64,000 bases of DNA from Balanoglossus misakiensis (Eukaryota; Hemichordata): the NCBI GenBank assembly GCA_040954595.2, contig CM082579.2, positions 6,944,001 through 7,008,000 of the forward strand. The letters run 5' to 3'. The notes under the pieces were generated by a model. The model was given only the letters and a program-made list of their open reading frames with translations. It was not told where the DNA came from and did not search any database. Each line of letters opens with the position of its first letter. Position 1 is the stretch's first letter. Below, in pieces: positions 13,701 to 26,497 of this stretch. The position numbers and the translations under genes were made by a program.

Positions 13701-15152
13701 ATACAAAGCATACAGCTCTCAGAAAATGTGATTACAAATCCATATATGTAAATGCCTAAAATAATCACTAAACAGAAGTATGTATACAATACAATGTTAA
13801 CAGATTGTCGTGTACACATTCTACCACTTTTAAACCCTCTTATCAGAAATAAACATAACATTAACGGATCTCACGAATGTTTGACGATTCAAAAAATGAA
13901 CTTATCTCGACTTTACTATAGATTAAAAGAAGTCGCCGCTTTCAAAGACGTGCAATCGGGTCCGATCGGTGGGATAGTCAATAAGTATTACCGACATTTC
14001 TCTCTCCTCGTATAGGCTATACATATGTACTTGGTTTGTTCCATTATTTGACTGCTAGTTCGGTCGCATACGTACAAGAAATTGGGGGGGGGGGCATTGA
14101 AGGATGGAATGAAAGGCGGCGGAGTGAACGCATAGGGAGATAATGATTTGATAAAATTACGAAGTCGACACTTACTGTCTTTATACGTCTTGCTATTGTG
14201 CGTAATTTCTCTGCCAATTTTTTTTTAGCGAAAAGAGCTCTGGTGGATTTTAGAACGACCTCCGCGGGGTTATAGAAGCATACTGCTTTTGCACTGCAGT
14301 ATACTCATTCCGTCTTCCATATAACAACCGCCAATTTCAATAGGCTGGCGTCACGATCACGGTGTAATTTTTTTACCCTTTTGGACAGAAGTAACTGATA
14401 TGTATGATTAAGGTAGGACGCCCATGGCCTTGTATGTCACGTGGAGTTTTGTGAAAACATGCACTGTTACAATACATGTATTATCATTTTTTTTGAGGTG
14501 TTCAGAAACGTTCACCACATGCATACTTATCTATCCCTAACATTCAAATATACTTAAACGAGGTATGCTTATCCAAAAAAACATTAACTGTAACTGTGAA
14601 ATCTCAAAGTATAGAAAGTTTTTTTTGTTATATTTAGGATCAATTTTGTAAGTTACGTTTCATTTTAACACTGTGACAATAGTAATGAACCGATAACAAC
14701 AATAATAGTCATTGTCAATGACACAGCACCCGCTTGGTTAATAGATTTCAAAAACAATTGATGCGGTCATGATGACATACAATCAGTCAGGACTTTTCTG
14801 AAAAAAATGAGTTTGACATGATTTTAACAAAGTATTACGAAAACCGGGTACTTTCTTGGAGAATATTACTAAACAATCATTGACAAACATCGTATACGCA
14901 GAGATTGTCAGGAAAAAATGCGAAAACAGAGTTAAATAGGAATATTTAGGGACCAAGAGTCATGTTTACAGTGTACTTGTGTGGTAAAACCAATGACGAC
15001 ACACATTAGACAGTAACGTTCATACTGCTAGCCTAGTCTCGGTTACCCAGATCCCTCTGCTTCTTCCGCTGCACTCCAGAAAGAGGGTCAGGGGAAAATA
15101 CCATAGAAAACTCTTCGGGCAAAGATGGCCATAATGTCACACAACGCGAAAT

Positions 15153-16352
15153 CTAGTCAATGTGGTGTGCTGCGGTGGTACAGAAGATGATGTCGTCGTC
15201 ATCTTGAACATCTTCAATCTGCAGGGATTCCTCGACCTCCACGTTAAACACCACGGTGCCCATGCTCTTGGCGGAGGTCTCGCAGCGCGACAGCGAGAAC
15301 ATGTTGTTGCTGCTTCCGTTCGTGTGCGGCTCAACTTTCACGAAACGCCTGAAGCACAGCATCCTCCTGAACACGTGACGCAGGTCCCGTCTGTAAATGC
15401 CGTAAACGAACGGGTTGGTCGCGCTGGACAGAAACTGCATGAAGGACGCGAAGGTGTTCACCGGGCCGGGGAAACTGTACTTACTGGTGACGATTTTGAC
15501 AAGTTTGGTGATACAAAACGGCGCCATACAAACAACAAATATGGCAATGACCACTGCGATGCTCGTGAAAATCTTACGGTCTTGCGAGGACATGAGCGAA
15601 CCTTGGCCAGCTGCAGTCTTGTGTCTGCTTATGAGTCGGTACACTTTCACATAGGCCAGAATCATCGCTACGCATGGGATGAGGAAACACAGGACAAACG
15701 CAACAGCGACATACACTAGCGGGCCCTTGCTGTGGCGGTAATTCCAATCTATAGCACAGACGAGCTCCCAATAATCGTATATGACCCAGGATGAAATCAC
15801 TGGCACGATAGCGAACACAACTGCCTGGAACCAAACGCAAACAATATAGGTAGAGACCGCCGATTTCGTCATCACCTTGGTATAGGTGGCTGGGTTGACG
15901 GCGGCCAAGTATCGGTCGACGGCTATGATGCACAGTGTCAGCATTGACACGATGATACAACAATAGTTCACAGCGCAGTGAAGTTGACACCACGTTGATC
16001 CGAAATACCAGTCGTCGGAAATCATGGATAAAATGGCGAAGGGCATCACGGCCGCCGCAGTCAGAAAATCGGTGATGCTCAAATTCACGATAAAGTAGTT
16101 CGGCGCGTGTTCTTGAAGCTTGCTAGAGTACAGCACAGCAGCTATGACCAGTGCATTTCCTAACAGAGCAAGAATCATCACAACGGTCAAACACAAAGCT
16201 CCCAGTATTCGCCCGCTCTCACTCCGCAGTTCTTGCACGGACTCCGTCAAGTTTGAACGATTCCCGACGTCGACGAACCCCGGACCGAAAGCGAACGTCG
16301 CATTCATGATATAGGCACGGACGGATATCTTCACGAAAACGTCTTGTCCCAA
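15153..16352 (-). CDS. Class A (rhodopsin-family) orphan G-protein-coupled receptor, intronless
   Basis: A single 399-codon frame. N-glycosylation sites lie at N17 (NAT), N31 and N34, followed by seven hydrophobic segments. Class A signatures: N66 in TM1 (LLGN), D95 in TM2 (LSITD), C122 and C199 for the TM3-ECL2 disulfide, D146-R147-Y148 at the end of TM3, C275-M-A-P in TM6 (the usual CWxP Trp is Met), and NPFVY 313-317 in TM7. C333 is a possible palmitoylation site, and the tail is acidic. It acts at the plasma membrane through G proteins; the ligand is unknown. The sequence broadly resembles amine/GPR161-like receptors, but no subfamily can be fixed by eye. The start may be M16 rather than M1. 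It lies tail-to-tail with NEK1, with a 7.2-kb gap between the two stop codons. Confidence 0.9.
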   Translation of the reverse strand: MGQDVFVKISVRAYIMNATFAFGPGFVDVGNRSNLTESVQELRSESGRILGALCLTVVMILALLGNALVIAAVLYSSKLQEHAPNYFIVNLSITDFLTAAAVMPFAILSMISDDWYFGSTWCQLHCAVNYCCIIVSMLTLCIIAVDRYLAAVNPATYTKVMTKSAVSTYIVCVWFQAVVFAIVPVISSWVIYDYWELVCAIDWNYRHSKGPLVYVAVAFVLCFLIPCVAMILAYVKVYRLISRHKTAAGQGSLMSSQDRKIFTSIAVVIAIFVVCMAPFCITKLVKIVTSKYSFPGPVNTFASFMQFLSSATNPFVYGIYRRDLRHVFRRMLCFRRFVKVEPHTNGSSNNMFSLSRCETSAKSMGTVVFNVEVEESLQIEDVQDDDDIIFCTTAAHHID

Positions 16353-18789
16353 CTCATCACTGTGTTCGTTTGTATGTAGACGTGCGGTCGCCGCCAGGGG
16401 GCGCCCGGTCTAAATTGTACACACCGTTAGGAGCCGTCGACTTGTAAAGGGAAAAAAGTGAGAAGGCTTGAAGATAGTCTTTTCTGAAGATTTTTGGCTA
16501 AGTCTGAAAACGAAAGGGAAAGAAGCCTTTACAGCCTTTGACCATCTCCAGATTGTTTTTGTCTCGTGAATCAATTCTCAGTATCGTGTCCTCATCTTTG
16601 TAGACGGGTGTGGGAGAATCTGTATAGGCAGTATTCGGTTGCCTCTGTGCTATTGTTCAAAAAACAACCACATCTGATAGCGCGTATTTCCTGAAACGTT
16701 CCTTTCAAGACCTCTTTATGATCATTCGCTCCGATCTTATAATGCAGTTCAGAAATCCATAACACAAGCCTTAGGAAATTTCAACTTCTAAAAAAATGTT
16801 TAAAAAATGTTAAAAATCGGCAAAAAATAGAAGCAATGTTTCTGAGGAAGGATATTTTTCTTTCAAATTTCACACACATCAAATACCTTCCGATTCATCG
16901 GAAATAATTTTGCAACGGCGTACATGCAAGAAAGACTTGGGGATGCGGTTAATTGTCGACCATACATCTATAGCATTATGTAATGCCTTTTTGTTAGGAC
17001 CAACAAAATTACGCGCTAACAGCGTCTTTGAGAAATTCTCTATTAACTATTAGTCGGGCAGATAGTCTATTCAGGTGATATTGTCTTAGGCTCTCCGGTA
17101 CATGAAACCAACCCCACGACTTCAGGTGCTTTTGAAGGAAATGACGACCCTTTGAAGTTCTAGGCCAAAACCGACAACACAGTTGAATCAAAATTTAGGC
17201 TGGTACACCCAAGAACGTCATATCATTCAGCTGTGGTAATATATATAATTTATATGGCCAGTAAAATGTCCATTTTGAGTTGCCAAGCGTGTCTGAAGTT
17301 GTAAATTCGGTGCGTGCAATAACGCATGATTATCCACCGTCGTTTCTTACCTGGTGAGTCGTTTCCCCATAAATGTGCAGTCCCTTCCAGTTGGTAAGGC
17401 GACGGTGACACGATCAACTGCAACCTCTCTCGATAGTCGTCTGGATGGCAATTGCGCGTTCAAGATGCCGTAGTTATATAATCCCTGGCGGCCTAGCCGG
17501 GCAAGACCGGTCGGATTGGCTATTTCCGAACTGCCCACGATTTGCATAATCACCGTATGCCTTTCGCGGTGTGAAGTGTGATCAAGAGGCTACTACACGC
17601 AGCGATATCGTTCCCTGCAATCAGTAGAACTTAACCGAATCACGTTTCATCATCTAAGACATTAAGCCAAAAGAGGTTTGGTTGGGAGATTAAAAAAACA
17701 ATCGCTGTGTAATTATTTCGAACAGTCGCCAGTGCGGCTCATCTGATGACCGTTTCCACGGAAAATGGAAAATAAAGCAAAACATAGATTTTTAGTGGGT
17801 GGCACATGCGAAAAAAAAGTGCGCCATTACACAATCATCTGAACACATAGACATGCCCATTTGACCATATATAGGCATACTAAAATTACAGGTGGCTGCA
17901 TACATTTAATTTTAAATGACATGCACCTACAACGTGAAAGAGAATCTTGCTTTAGTTCAATAATAATAACACATGATAGCGAGGGCAACATCACGATTTG
18001 GAGCCTGCACGAGGGATGGTGCACTGCGACTTTCATCATCATCATAAATGCAAAATAATCTGTGTGAGTGCAACCTTGAAGATGTCACTAACGCTTCTCA
18101 CTGCATGGAAGAGCTTCAATAATTTTATAACAATAGGGACGACAATCACAATATAGTTGTTTTAATCTCCTGGGACAATTAATTGAAGTATTTATTGTAA
18201 AACGCTTTGGATTTACGTCATATTCATAAACGGCGGCAACGATGACGACGACGATGATTTTCTCTATATATTAGATATTTACAAAGACTATAATGACAAA
18301 GACTATGTACAGATTAAGAAATGTGTGAAAAAGAAATGGAAACACGTGAGAACGCCACTTTAAATTATAATAGTATATATACAATAGTATACTGGATCAC
18401 CGATGTTACTGGGGTACATAGTTACAATTCCGAGCAAGGGACAAATAATGCGGGCTTATGATGGACGTAACTACATTTCCAAGGTGTGAACTCGCCCGAA
18501 TGGTGCATGGTGTGCGAAGTTTCTCACGCACTAGGTATGTGACACGCCGGGTACAAAACTCGCGATAACAGTGACTATACCCTGGCAGGCTGGAGTGAAT
18601 TGCAGACATGTCAAAATGGGCGAAGTTACCAGTGGAATAGCGCTTGGGTACAGGATTCGCATTCTGAGTTAAACTCTTTTGTTCCATGTGATCTTATTGA
18701 GCACTGACTCACTGTGTGAGTCTACCAACGCACACAGACTAGTCGGCGGTCGAGGGGCGCACGCAGGTCGACATGTGTGTGGGTGGACT
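16353..18789. other. Intergenic region upstream of the class A GPCR and downstream of the adhesion GPCR
   Basis: No coding frame with support. On the minus strand AATAAA (plus tttatt at 18191-18196) lies about 600 bp past the adhesion-GPCR stop and is a candidate poly(A) signal. The 5' flank of the class A GPCR is next to 16352, but no clear core promoter motif is visible. Confidence 0.5.
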
Positions 18790-21700
18790 TCACTTCTTTT
18801 CTCTCAAGAGTACCGTCTCTGACAAGTAGAGTTCCCGCCTCGTTTTCTTGTTGCTGATGCCCTTGATATCGGAGTTGCCTCTTCTGTGGAAAAAAGTAAC
18901 AACGTCACATAGTAAATTATCACTGTCAAGTAGACAACAGACAAAGCCAGTGACCGACCTAAACATTTCGAAAATAAGATTAGGGGTTTCGTTTCGCGAG
19001 CGGGTTGGCTGGGTGACTGTACCCAGGACGAACTAGCCAATCCTTGAATTACGGACCGGACGATATTTTCAGAGACGTAAAAAAGACGACGCCCGTTCAA
19101 GTCTACTTACTCTGAGTTCACTGCAAGGCTTACATCTGCAGCAGTCGGCTCGCCTGGCTGCAAAACAACATGTATGTAAAGGTTAACCGAACGTTCCGCG
19201 ACACTTAGTTTAACTGTAGGCCTCAGTATAAGAGTTTCTATGGCGATAATTGCATGCTTACACTATTCTTCGATTACCAACATAGGGGGGGGGGGGCGGT
19301 GTGTTATTGTCGATGTTGGGTAGGGTTGGGTTGGGTTGTGTTGTGTTCACTGTTGCCACTTCGAAAAAATTGTCAATCATACAAAAAGAGGTTGTCCATA
19401 TATGAAGAATGTGGCGTTACTCTTACCGCCGACAGTTTAGAATATTTCATCACATGTCAATGGGTAAACAACACGGTAAACTATAACCATCGTAAGCATC
19501 GCGAGATAACGTTCTTGCCCTTGCGACGTGTTCTTAGAACCGCGGCCAGAGTGGACCTGTTAGAACCCAATAAGGTCAACACGTCCTTGTGGTCACTCGA
19601 ACACTTTATTTAACTGAAGAGGTTCACGACGTCAGTCACTCTGCGTCAATTTGCTATTTCGCCGGCAACACGTCAGCCACACCAAGAGACAAGTATTAAA
19701 ACCCATGCTGCTACTGGCGCTACTGATCGACGTCAGTGCCATTTTCTGTTAGTGACGCACACAACATCGCGGTGTGTGCGCTGGCTCCGGGCTATATCCA
19801 CAAAATGTCATGCAGATTCAGTGATTTTTTTTGTACATCTGCAATAGACGTTTCAAACTGGCATCAGCCGCGGCGTGTTTTTCTACATTCATTGGGCGGG
19901 GTTGGGTGGGAGTGGGGGTGGTAGTTGGGTTTGGGGTGGGGTGGGGCGGGACTGAGCTACTGCACTTTGCCGTCATGTTCTCTGGAGATTTTCCCCTGAA
20001 AGCGGCACGGACATTTAGGACTAAGAAGCATGTTGGATGTGGTGGTTACCAAAAATAGATTGTCCATCCTCTATGCATTATTATAGAAAATAATATGAAG
20101 AGCACACACTCCGCGAAACTCGTGCAATCCTTACGTGTTGATAGTGGGTATTTCCGGGTCTTGTGTGTTTGCCGTCGTGACTGGACGCGTGGTGTTCAAT
20201 CATATCTTTTTCAAGTGTCACCGGGTTGTCAAAACCATCCTGTGGCAAGAAGAAAACGTGAAAATTTACTCATTTCTATAGATCCAAATGCCAGTATGTT
20301 TTCATTTTGAAATCGTATCATTGTTTTACAAAGCGGTTTCTGATTTACAAAGTGATCTTTCAGTGATAAAACCGAATTCTTTAATATCAATCACGTGATC
20401 TGGCCATGTGACCCGAGGCATTGTCATTTCCTGGTGACGGGCAAACAATATTTCGGCATCCAGTAAAAGTTTTTTTTCCGTGTGTGCTTATACTTAAGAA
20501 CCGCGTCAAAGTGGCATTTGCTCTGTGGCCAATGCCTATACTCACCGTCAAGTTGGCAAAGTCGCTGTTGGCATTCACCTTGGTCAGTCTGACGCTCCAT
20601 CGATCGGCGACGTAACTCTTGGCGGCAGCGGATCTGTTCAGTTGGCCGGAAACCGTCATGGGATTGGAAGAAGAGTTGTGATGCTGAGCAGAACTTCTCG
20701 CCGTTCTTCTGTCGCCATAGCGACGCTTGAATGCCTTCTTTACCTGCAGTAAAGTAGAAACTAAATGCCATGGCCATACTTGTTCGGTTTAGCATTGAAA
20801 CATGCAACGAATTATATTTAGTATACACATAATTACCGGCCATGAGCGTAACAGCATCAGTACCCCCCCCCCCTCCTCCCGAGAATTTGAGTCATCATCT
20901 CAAAACGATTTCCCTCCCCCACATTTGCGTATAATGGTAATCTTTAAGGCCCTAATCCGGGATTTGCGGACGAGGTTGTACGGCAGAAGCGCCCGCGAAC
21001 GTCGTACTTCTGATGTCGCAAATCCCGGTCCAGGGCTGCCGATTTTTTCATATACCTTATGATTGCCATAAATATCAGTAAAATGGTGATTTTTGAAATT
21101 CCGACCAAAATAATTCGTGGCATATACTCACGTCAGGGTTTAGTATGCAGTGCGCCACACAAAAGAATAACCCCTACAGAAAAAATAAAGACAATTTATA
21201 TTACGGGAGCGCAACCACTTCTGCTCTGTTGGAGTCGTGGCCTCACCCAACCACTTACAAACGATTATAATCGGCTCATGCATTTAAGCGAAGACTGTGA
21301 AGTGGGCGCGGTGTTTATCTGATCTGCCAGCAAGGTTGAGTATCATAATTGAAACTCTCATTGCGATTGTTCAGAACTGCATCGGCGCAAATTGTCAGCG
21401 CACATGACGACTTAAACCCGAAGACCTGCCTTCATTAATTAACGTGTGTGAATCATCAACAACATGCAATGTAATGGTTATCGTAAGGTTATAGTCACTG
21501 CTATAGGAATATTTGGTGCGTTAACGTCCTTACCTGCATGGAATTCAACACAACGAATGCATAAGTGAATATCAGTGTGTCGTTGTTGATGGACAGGAAT
21601 CCAAAAGCCCAGGCGGTACCGAGCAATGGAAAAAGCACCAGCGTGGCTTTCAGACCCGATCTTTGTGGGGAGGGGGAGGGCGAGAGACAGTGAGAGAGAG

Positions 21701-24700
21701 GGGGAAAGGGGGAGAGATAGTTAGACAAAAAGAGACAGAGAATTTTTCAATTTCTCCTCCTTTTCTAGGAAGCACGGGGTTTAATTTTTAATTTTAACTT
21801 TTTCGGACCCGATTGGAATTCACGACTTCTATACGAGGTCCAACTGAGTGCTGTTGTATCATATTGTTATGGTCATTGTGATCCCTGCCTAACAAATATC
21901 CTGTTTTTCAAGGCGTCGACTTGCCTGGAGGTACAAACACAGTTTATTTCATAATGTCAAAGGGTGGTAATTTAAGTGTAATATTTTCCATAGGGGTCGC
22001 GAACAATTTTCCAGGTAATAATCAACGAAGACTTCACAATAAGCGGATTTTCAATAAACATTACTTGCTAGGAACTGGGCGTAACACAGAAAAAAATAGT
22101 ACAAAGATTGTTCAGCAAATAATGGTTATTGAAATAAAACCCTGCAGATCCGACCTTCTCCGTCGTTTATGACCTATACTATATTGTATAGGTCTATATT
22201 CTTCACGACCCGCTATGATATTTCCATGTACGTTCAATGATGACTCACTTCAAAGGAGTCAGTTCAAACTCCTGGCGCTTTGTCCGGACTGTCATTGAGT
22301 TCAACATGACCTTGATGACAACGATTAGGATGAACACGTTGAACTGCAAAGAAAGAAGAGGAGAGAAGATTTCCGGGAAATGTCGAGCGACACTGTGTTG
22401 AAAGTGTTATACCATGCACTATAATATTGCGCGCAGGCTTTTGCGTTTTCTTGGAAAATGAATTTCCTAGACTTCTCGTCTTCGGGGAAGCTTTGAAGGC
22501 TTGCACGTTTGAAGCTTTCTTGCAGTGCAAACAGCTTCGTTAATGACGGTGTACACGGTCACCTCCGATTTGCATACACCCATATATGGATGAAATGGAG
22601 TACTCGAGTGTTCTGAAGAACATAGGGGCCTATGGTGACGCTCCTTTTTTCGCGAACACCGTTTTCTCTCTACATTCGTTTGTAACTTTCTTGAAGCAAT
22701 ACACATTAAAATTAGGAAAATGACAATATTCTAACTTGTTAGTAGTCCCCTACCTCAAGCCAGATTTGAACAAACAAGATTCGACTTGACGCCAGATTGT
22801 TTGTGATGTTATAGTGACATAATTACACGTGATTCGAGGTATATGATACCTCTTTGATATTTGGGAATGAAAGACGCCATCTTCTGACGTGATCTGCATG
22901 GATAGCATTCCGTCAGAACCAAGACATGGCGGTTATCAGATACACCAATCACTTGAACGCCAACGGTAAAATATGACAACTACTCACAAAGATAACGAGC
23001 GCCGCTGTCGGTGCAAACACAACCAGAAGCGTTTCCGTTGGCAACCAACACCTGTAATGATTTTGAAAACCGTGAGCATTATTATAATGATTAGGAGATC
23101 GGCCTCTGTCACTGACATTGTTTAATTTGGTCGTTAATGGTTATAATTTCAGCGATAATTGTCTTTGCTGTCAGCTGTACACGTGTCATACGTTTTACAA
23201 CCAAATGACACCATCCCGAACGCAACATTTACAGAACATTTGATATTTGTACGCATGAAATTACGCACATGCGCATAAGAAGGAAGACAAGAAAACCACG
23301 TGACACAACTATACTCACGATCCGCCAGTGCCGTATTCGTTGTAGAATATACCAACCGCCACTCCAACAACCAGGACGGGGGCGCCTTGAGAGAAATAAA
23401 AACAATGTCATGACCAAGTCGTCACTAGCACAGTAGTTATTTGAACTTACACTAAAAATGACCGGTAAATTCTCAACACGCGGCGACGGTGTTGACTGCA
23501 GACTTTGTTGTTAGGATCACGCTACCTGAGTACCGCATCGCCAATTTGATTTTCTCTGCACAATTTGACTGCTACTCAACTACATGTAGTGAATCAGAAT
23601 AGTCGATTTTCAGCTTGATGTAATCTTTATCTTTTGCTCGCAAACACAGATACAATCTGACGGATAACAGTAAAGAAAATCTCAAATAGCACTGCTTACC
23701 CCAGCCCAAGGCCATGTACTTCTTGATGTTGCTGCATCTGTCGAACACTTTGACGAGAGCCACGTACAAAGAAAGGCCCTCAATCAGCATCCACAGAAAC
23801 AGCGCTGTCAGAAAGTAGTGGAGAAAAGCTGCAACCGACTTGCAGACGTACTGAAAAAAAAACCACAGAAAGAAATTGTCAGTCTAATTGATGAACCGTG
23901 GCATTTGTATGAGATTGGTACAAATGTGACATGGGGAATCCGTGTATTAAATGGAGATGGTTCGTTTTGATCTGAATTTGTCCCACTGTTTGCATGAGCC
24001 AAATGATTTGTTTCTTATTCATACTTGGATCAGAAGGTTTGGATTTGGAATGGGGAAAAAAAATTCTGTACAACCCTGTACATTTACACTATAGGCTTTG
24101 GCAGGTACGCGACATTGGCCAGAGTACAGTTGGACTAAACTCACTTCATTTTCTGTCTTGTTTATTCCAACCAAGAATATTATTTGTGTCGCTGCTATAG
24201 CTGCAGCCAGGTTTTCATGGACTCTGATCCTATCGAACTTGAGCCTGAAAGATCGCAGTAGAAAATGGGCAGTTGAGACAGGGCAAGGTCGTTACGTGAA
24301 AACGCAGGATGGGAACACCCTGTTTTCTCTCTTTTTTTGTTTTCAATTCAGCGATACACAATAGGCCCAATCAATGATGACAGCATTCTTAATGTTGAGT
24401 AGTCCGCTGCCTAAATTGGCGCGGTGTCAGTCAAAGGATAATGTACTGTAGCTCTGGTACATACGGAAGCCCCTGCGGCTGCGGCCTTGCTTTCCATCTT
24501 CATGATACGCAGGGTGCGCGTTGATGCACGTGCCTACTGACACGTGACGCACGCGACCAATGATTCAACCGAATCACACAATGATCACTAATACTTCAAT
24601 CAAGACCTTCATCTTGTTTTTTTTTATCTGTCTTATCGAGTCTTACCTGAAGAATTCAAAGACACAGACCGAAAACACACAGCCAAGGACGGACAACGTG

Positions 24701-26463
24701 CCCCCGATGTAAGAAATGATTGACAGTACGTCGTTGTGAGCTGCAGGCAGTATTTCCTGAAACCAAGGAAATATAGTGCCTTATATTATGTTGTTGGAAA
24801 TGGAATCCTGAGTAAGGAGTTTTTCTATTATCCATAGTTTGTAGAGTTTTTCGATAGTTTACTGAAACGAGAGATAGTTTATGCATTAAGTGTAACCGGA
24901 TCATTGAAACTGAAGCAGCTCTATTATAAATGGGAGCTGCGTGGTTGGACACCAGAGATTGCGCCCTCGACGGCAAACACGGTAATGAAGTAATCTCACC
25001 TTCAAATTGTGGATATCCATAATCAGCGCAAAGTTAGTCATGTGATAGCAATGACAGACAGTGTGAGTGATGTTGGTGATATGAACTTCACAACCATCGC
25101 CCCTCCACTGGTCAGAAATGCTCCTGAATATAGCATAAGTTCAAATTTGTATTTTAATGGCATTTTAATCTATTTAATTAATCTATACTGTCATTTGCTT
25201 TTAATTTGAAGCACAGAAATAAGTTCTGCAGCTGGGAAGAGTACCTTGATTGAACGCGTATGTAGGCGCGGCCTACGCGTACGCGCGCGTGTGCGTGTCG
25301 CGACTTCTCACGCAGCGAATGAAGGCCCCGGATAAAAGGCTCCACAATGCCAGATAAAATATTCATTAGCACGGTTTTCGCATGGTTCGGTGTCAATCCC
25401 GGCTATTGAACTTAACTTGATCACGTCTGCGACAGTGTGTTCAACCATAGATACTGGTGGCTCGACATTTATACAATGTACAATCAGTCATTGCTTACAC
25501 ACAGTGTGTATTGTACGCTCGCGCATCGCATTCTGTGCGCGCGCGTGGCCTCGCAAGCGCATCTCTGTCTTCTAATAATAATGACCTTTGCCCTACCTGG
25601 CGCGCATATTCATAAATACACATTGTGGATCTTTTGCTCCGATATCCTGTTAAAAGACAAAGAAAATGAAATGTTATTAAAAACTGGCTACGCATAATAA
25701 TGAGATATCAGCGATAAAACCATTAGACTTTGCCCTTACCCATAAGCAAGTGCGGTGGCCGAGCGGTTAAGGCGTTGGACTTAAGTTCCAATGGACACTA
25801 GTCCTCGTGGGTTCGAATCCCACCCGCACTAGTATATTTTGTTTCCTCGCCTAATTTGTTTTTTCTTCACCCAGCATCGACTTTCTTTAGCATAATGCAC
25901 CTTTCTTTGACATTATTATCTTTTTTTTCTATCAATTTTGCGTTATTTCACTCATGCATAGGCAATCTAAACCTATACAGGCGAGATAGAGATCGCCGTG
26001 TAAACAACGCACAGATTCTCGCAATGAGCGACGTTTCCTTTCAAACGATGACGTCTTGATTTCATGACGTTATTGCGTGAAAAGGTAAAAATTTGACAAC
26101 TCACCATCTTGTGTTCAAACACCATGACAACGGGGTGGGTTAAATGGTAGTATTGGGGGATTCCGGCGCCGAGCACTGCTGCAGACATCACGTCCGAGTT
26201 CACATAATCTTCTTTCACAATTCTGAGTGAAAAACGGCAAAGATATATCCATTTTTTAAACTGTAGGCGTCTCAATGTAATGGTTCCAGATGCATGCATT
26301 CAAAGAGTGTAAGCTAAATATGAATAAAACCAAATTGACTTACCCAGTACTATCGATTGGCGGTTTTTCAGTTGAATTTGTTCCCTTATCAGTGTTGTTT
26401 AGCAAAGAGAACAAGTCTCCTAGAGTGTGGAAGTTAGCTGCAAATATACCCACAAATCCATCT

Positions 26464-26497
<34 letters not shown>

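Larger units (their letters stand above)
9896..15152. other. Intergenic region, no gene recognised
   Basis: Small frames occur but lack splice context, known motifs or length. The stretch holds a dispersed repeat (10104-10156), a tRNA-like element (10690-10766) and G runs at 10679-10693 and 14084-14094. A TATA-like string near 12602 has no gene behind it. Confidence 0.6.

Noticed and set aside
15162-15719. Plus-strand frame opposite the class A GPCR
   Set aside because: Shadow of the real minus-strand receptor frame.
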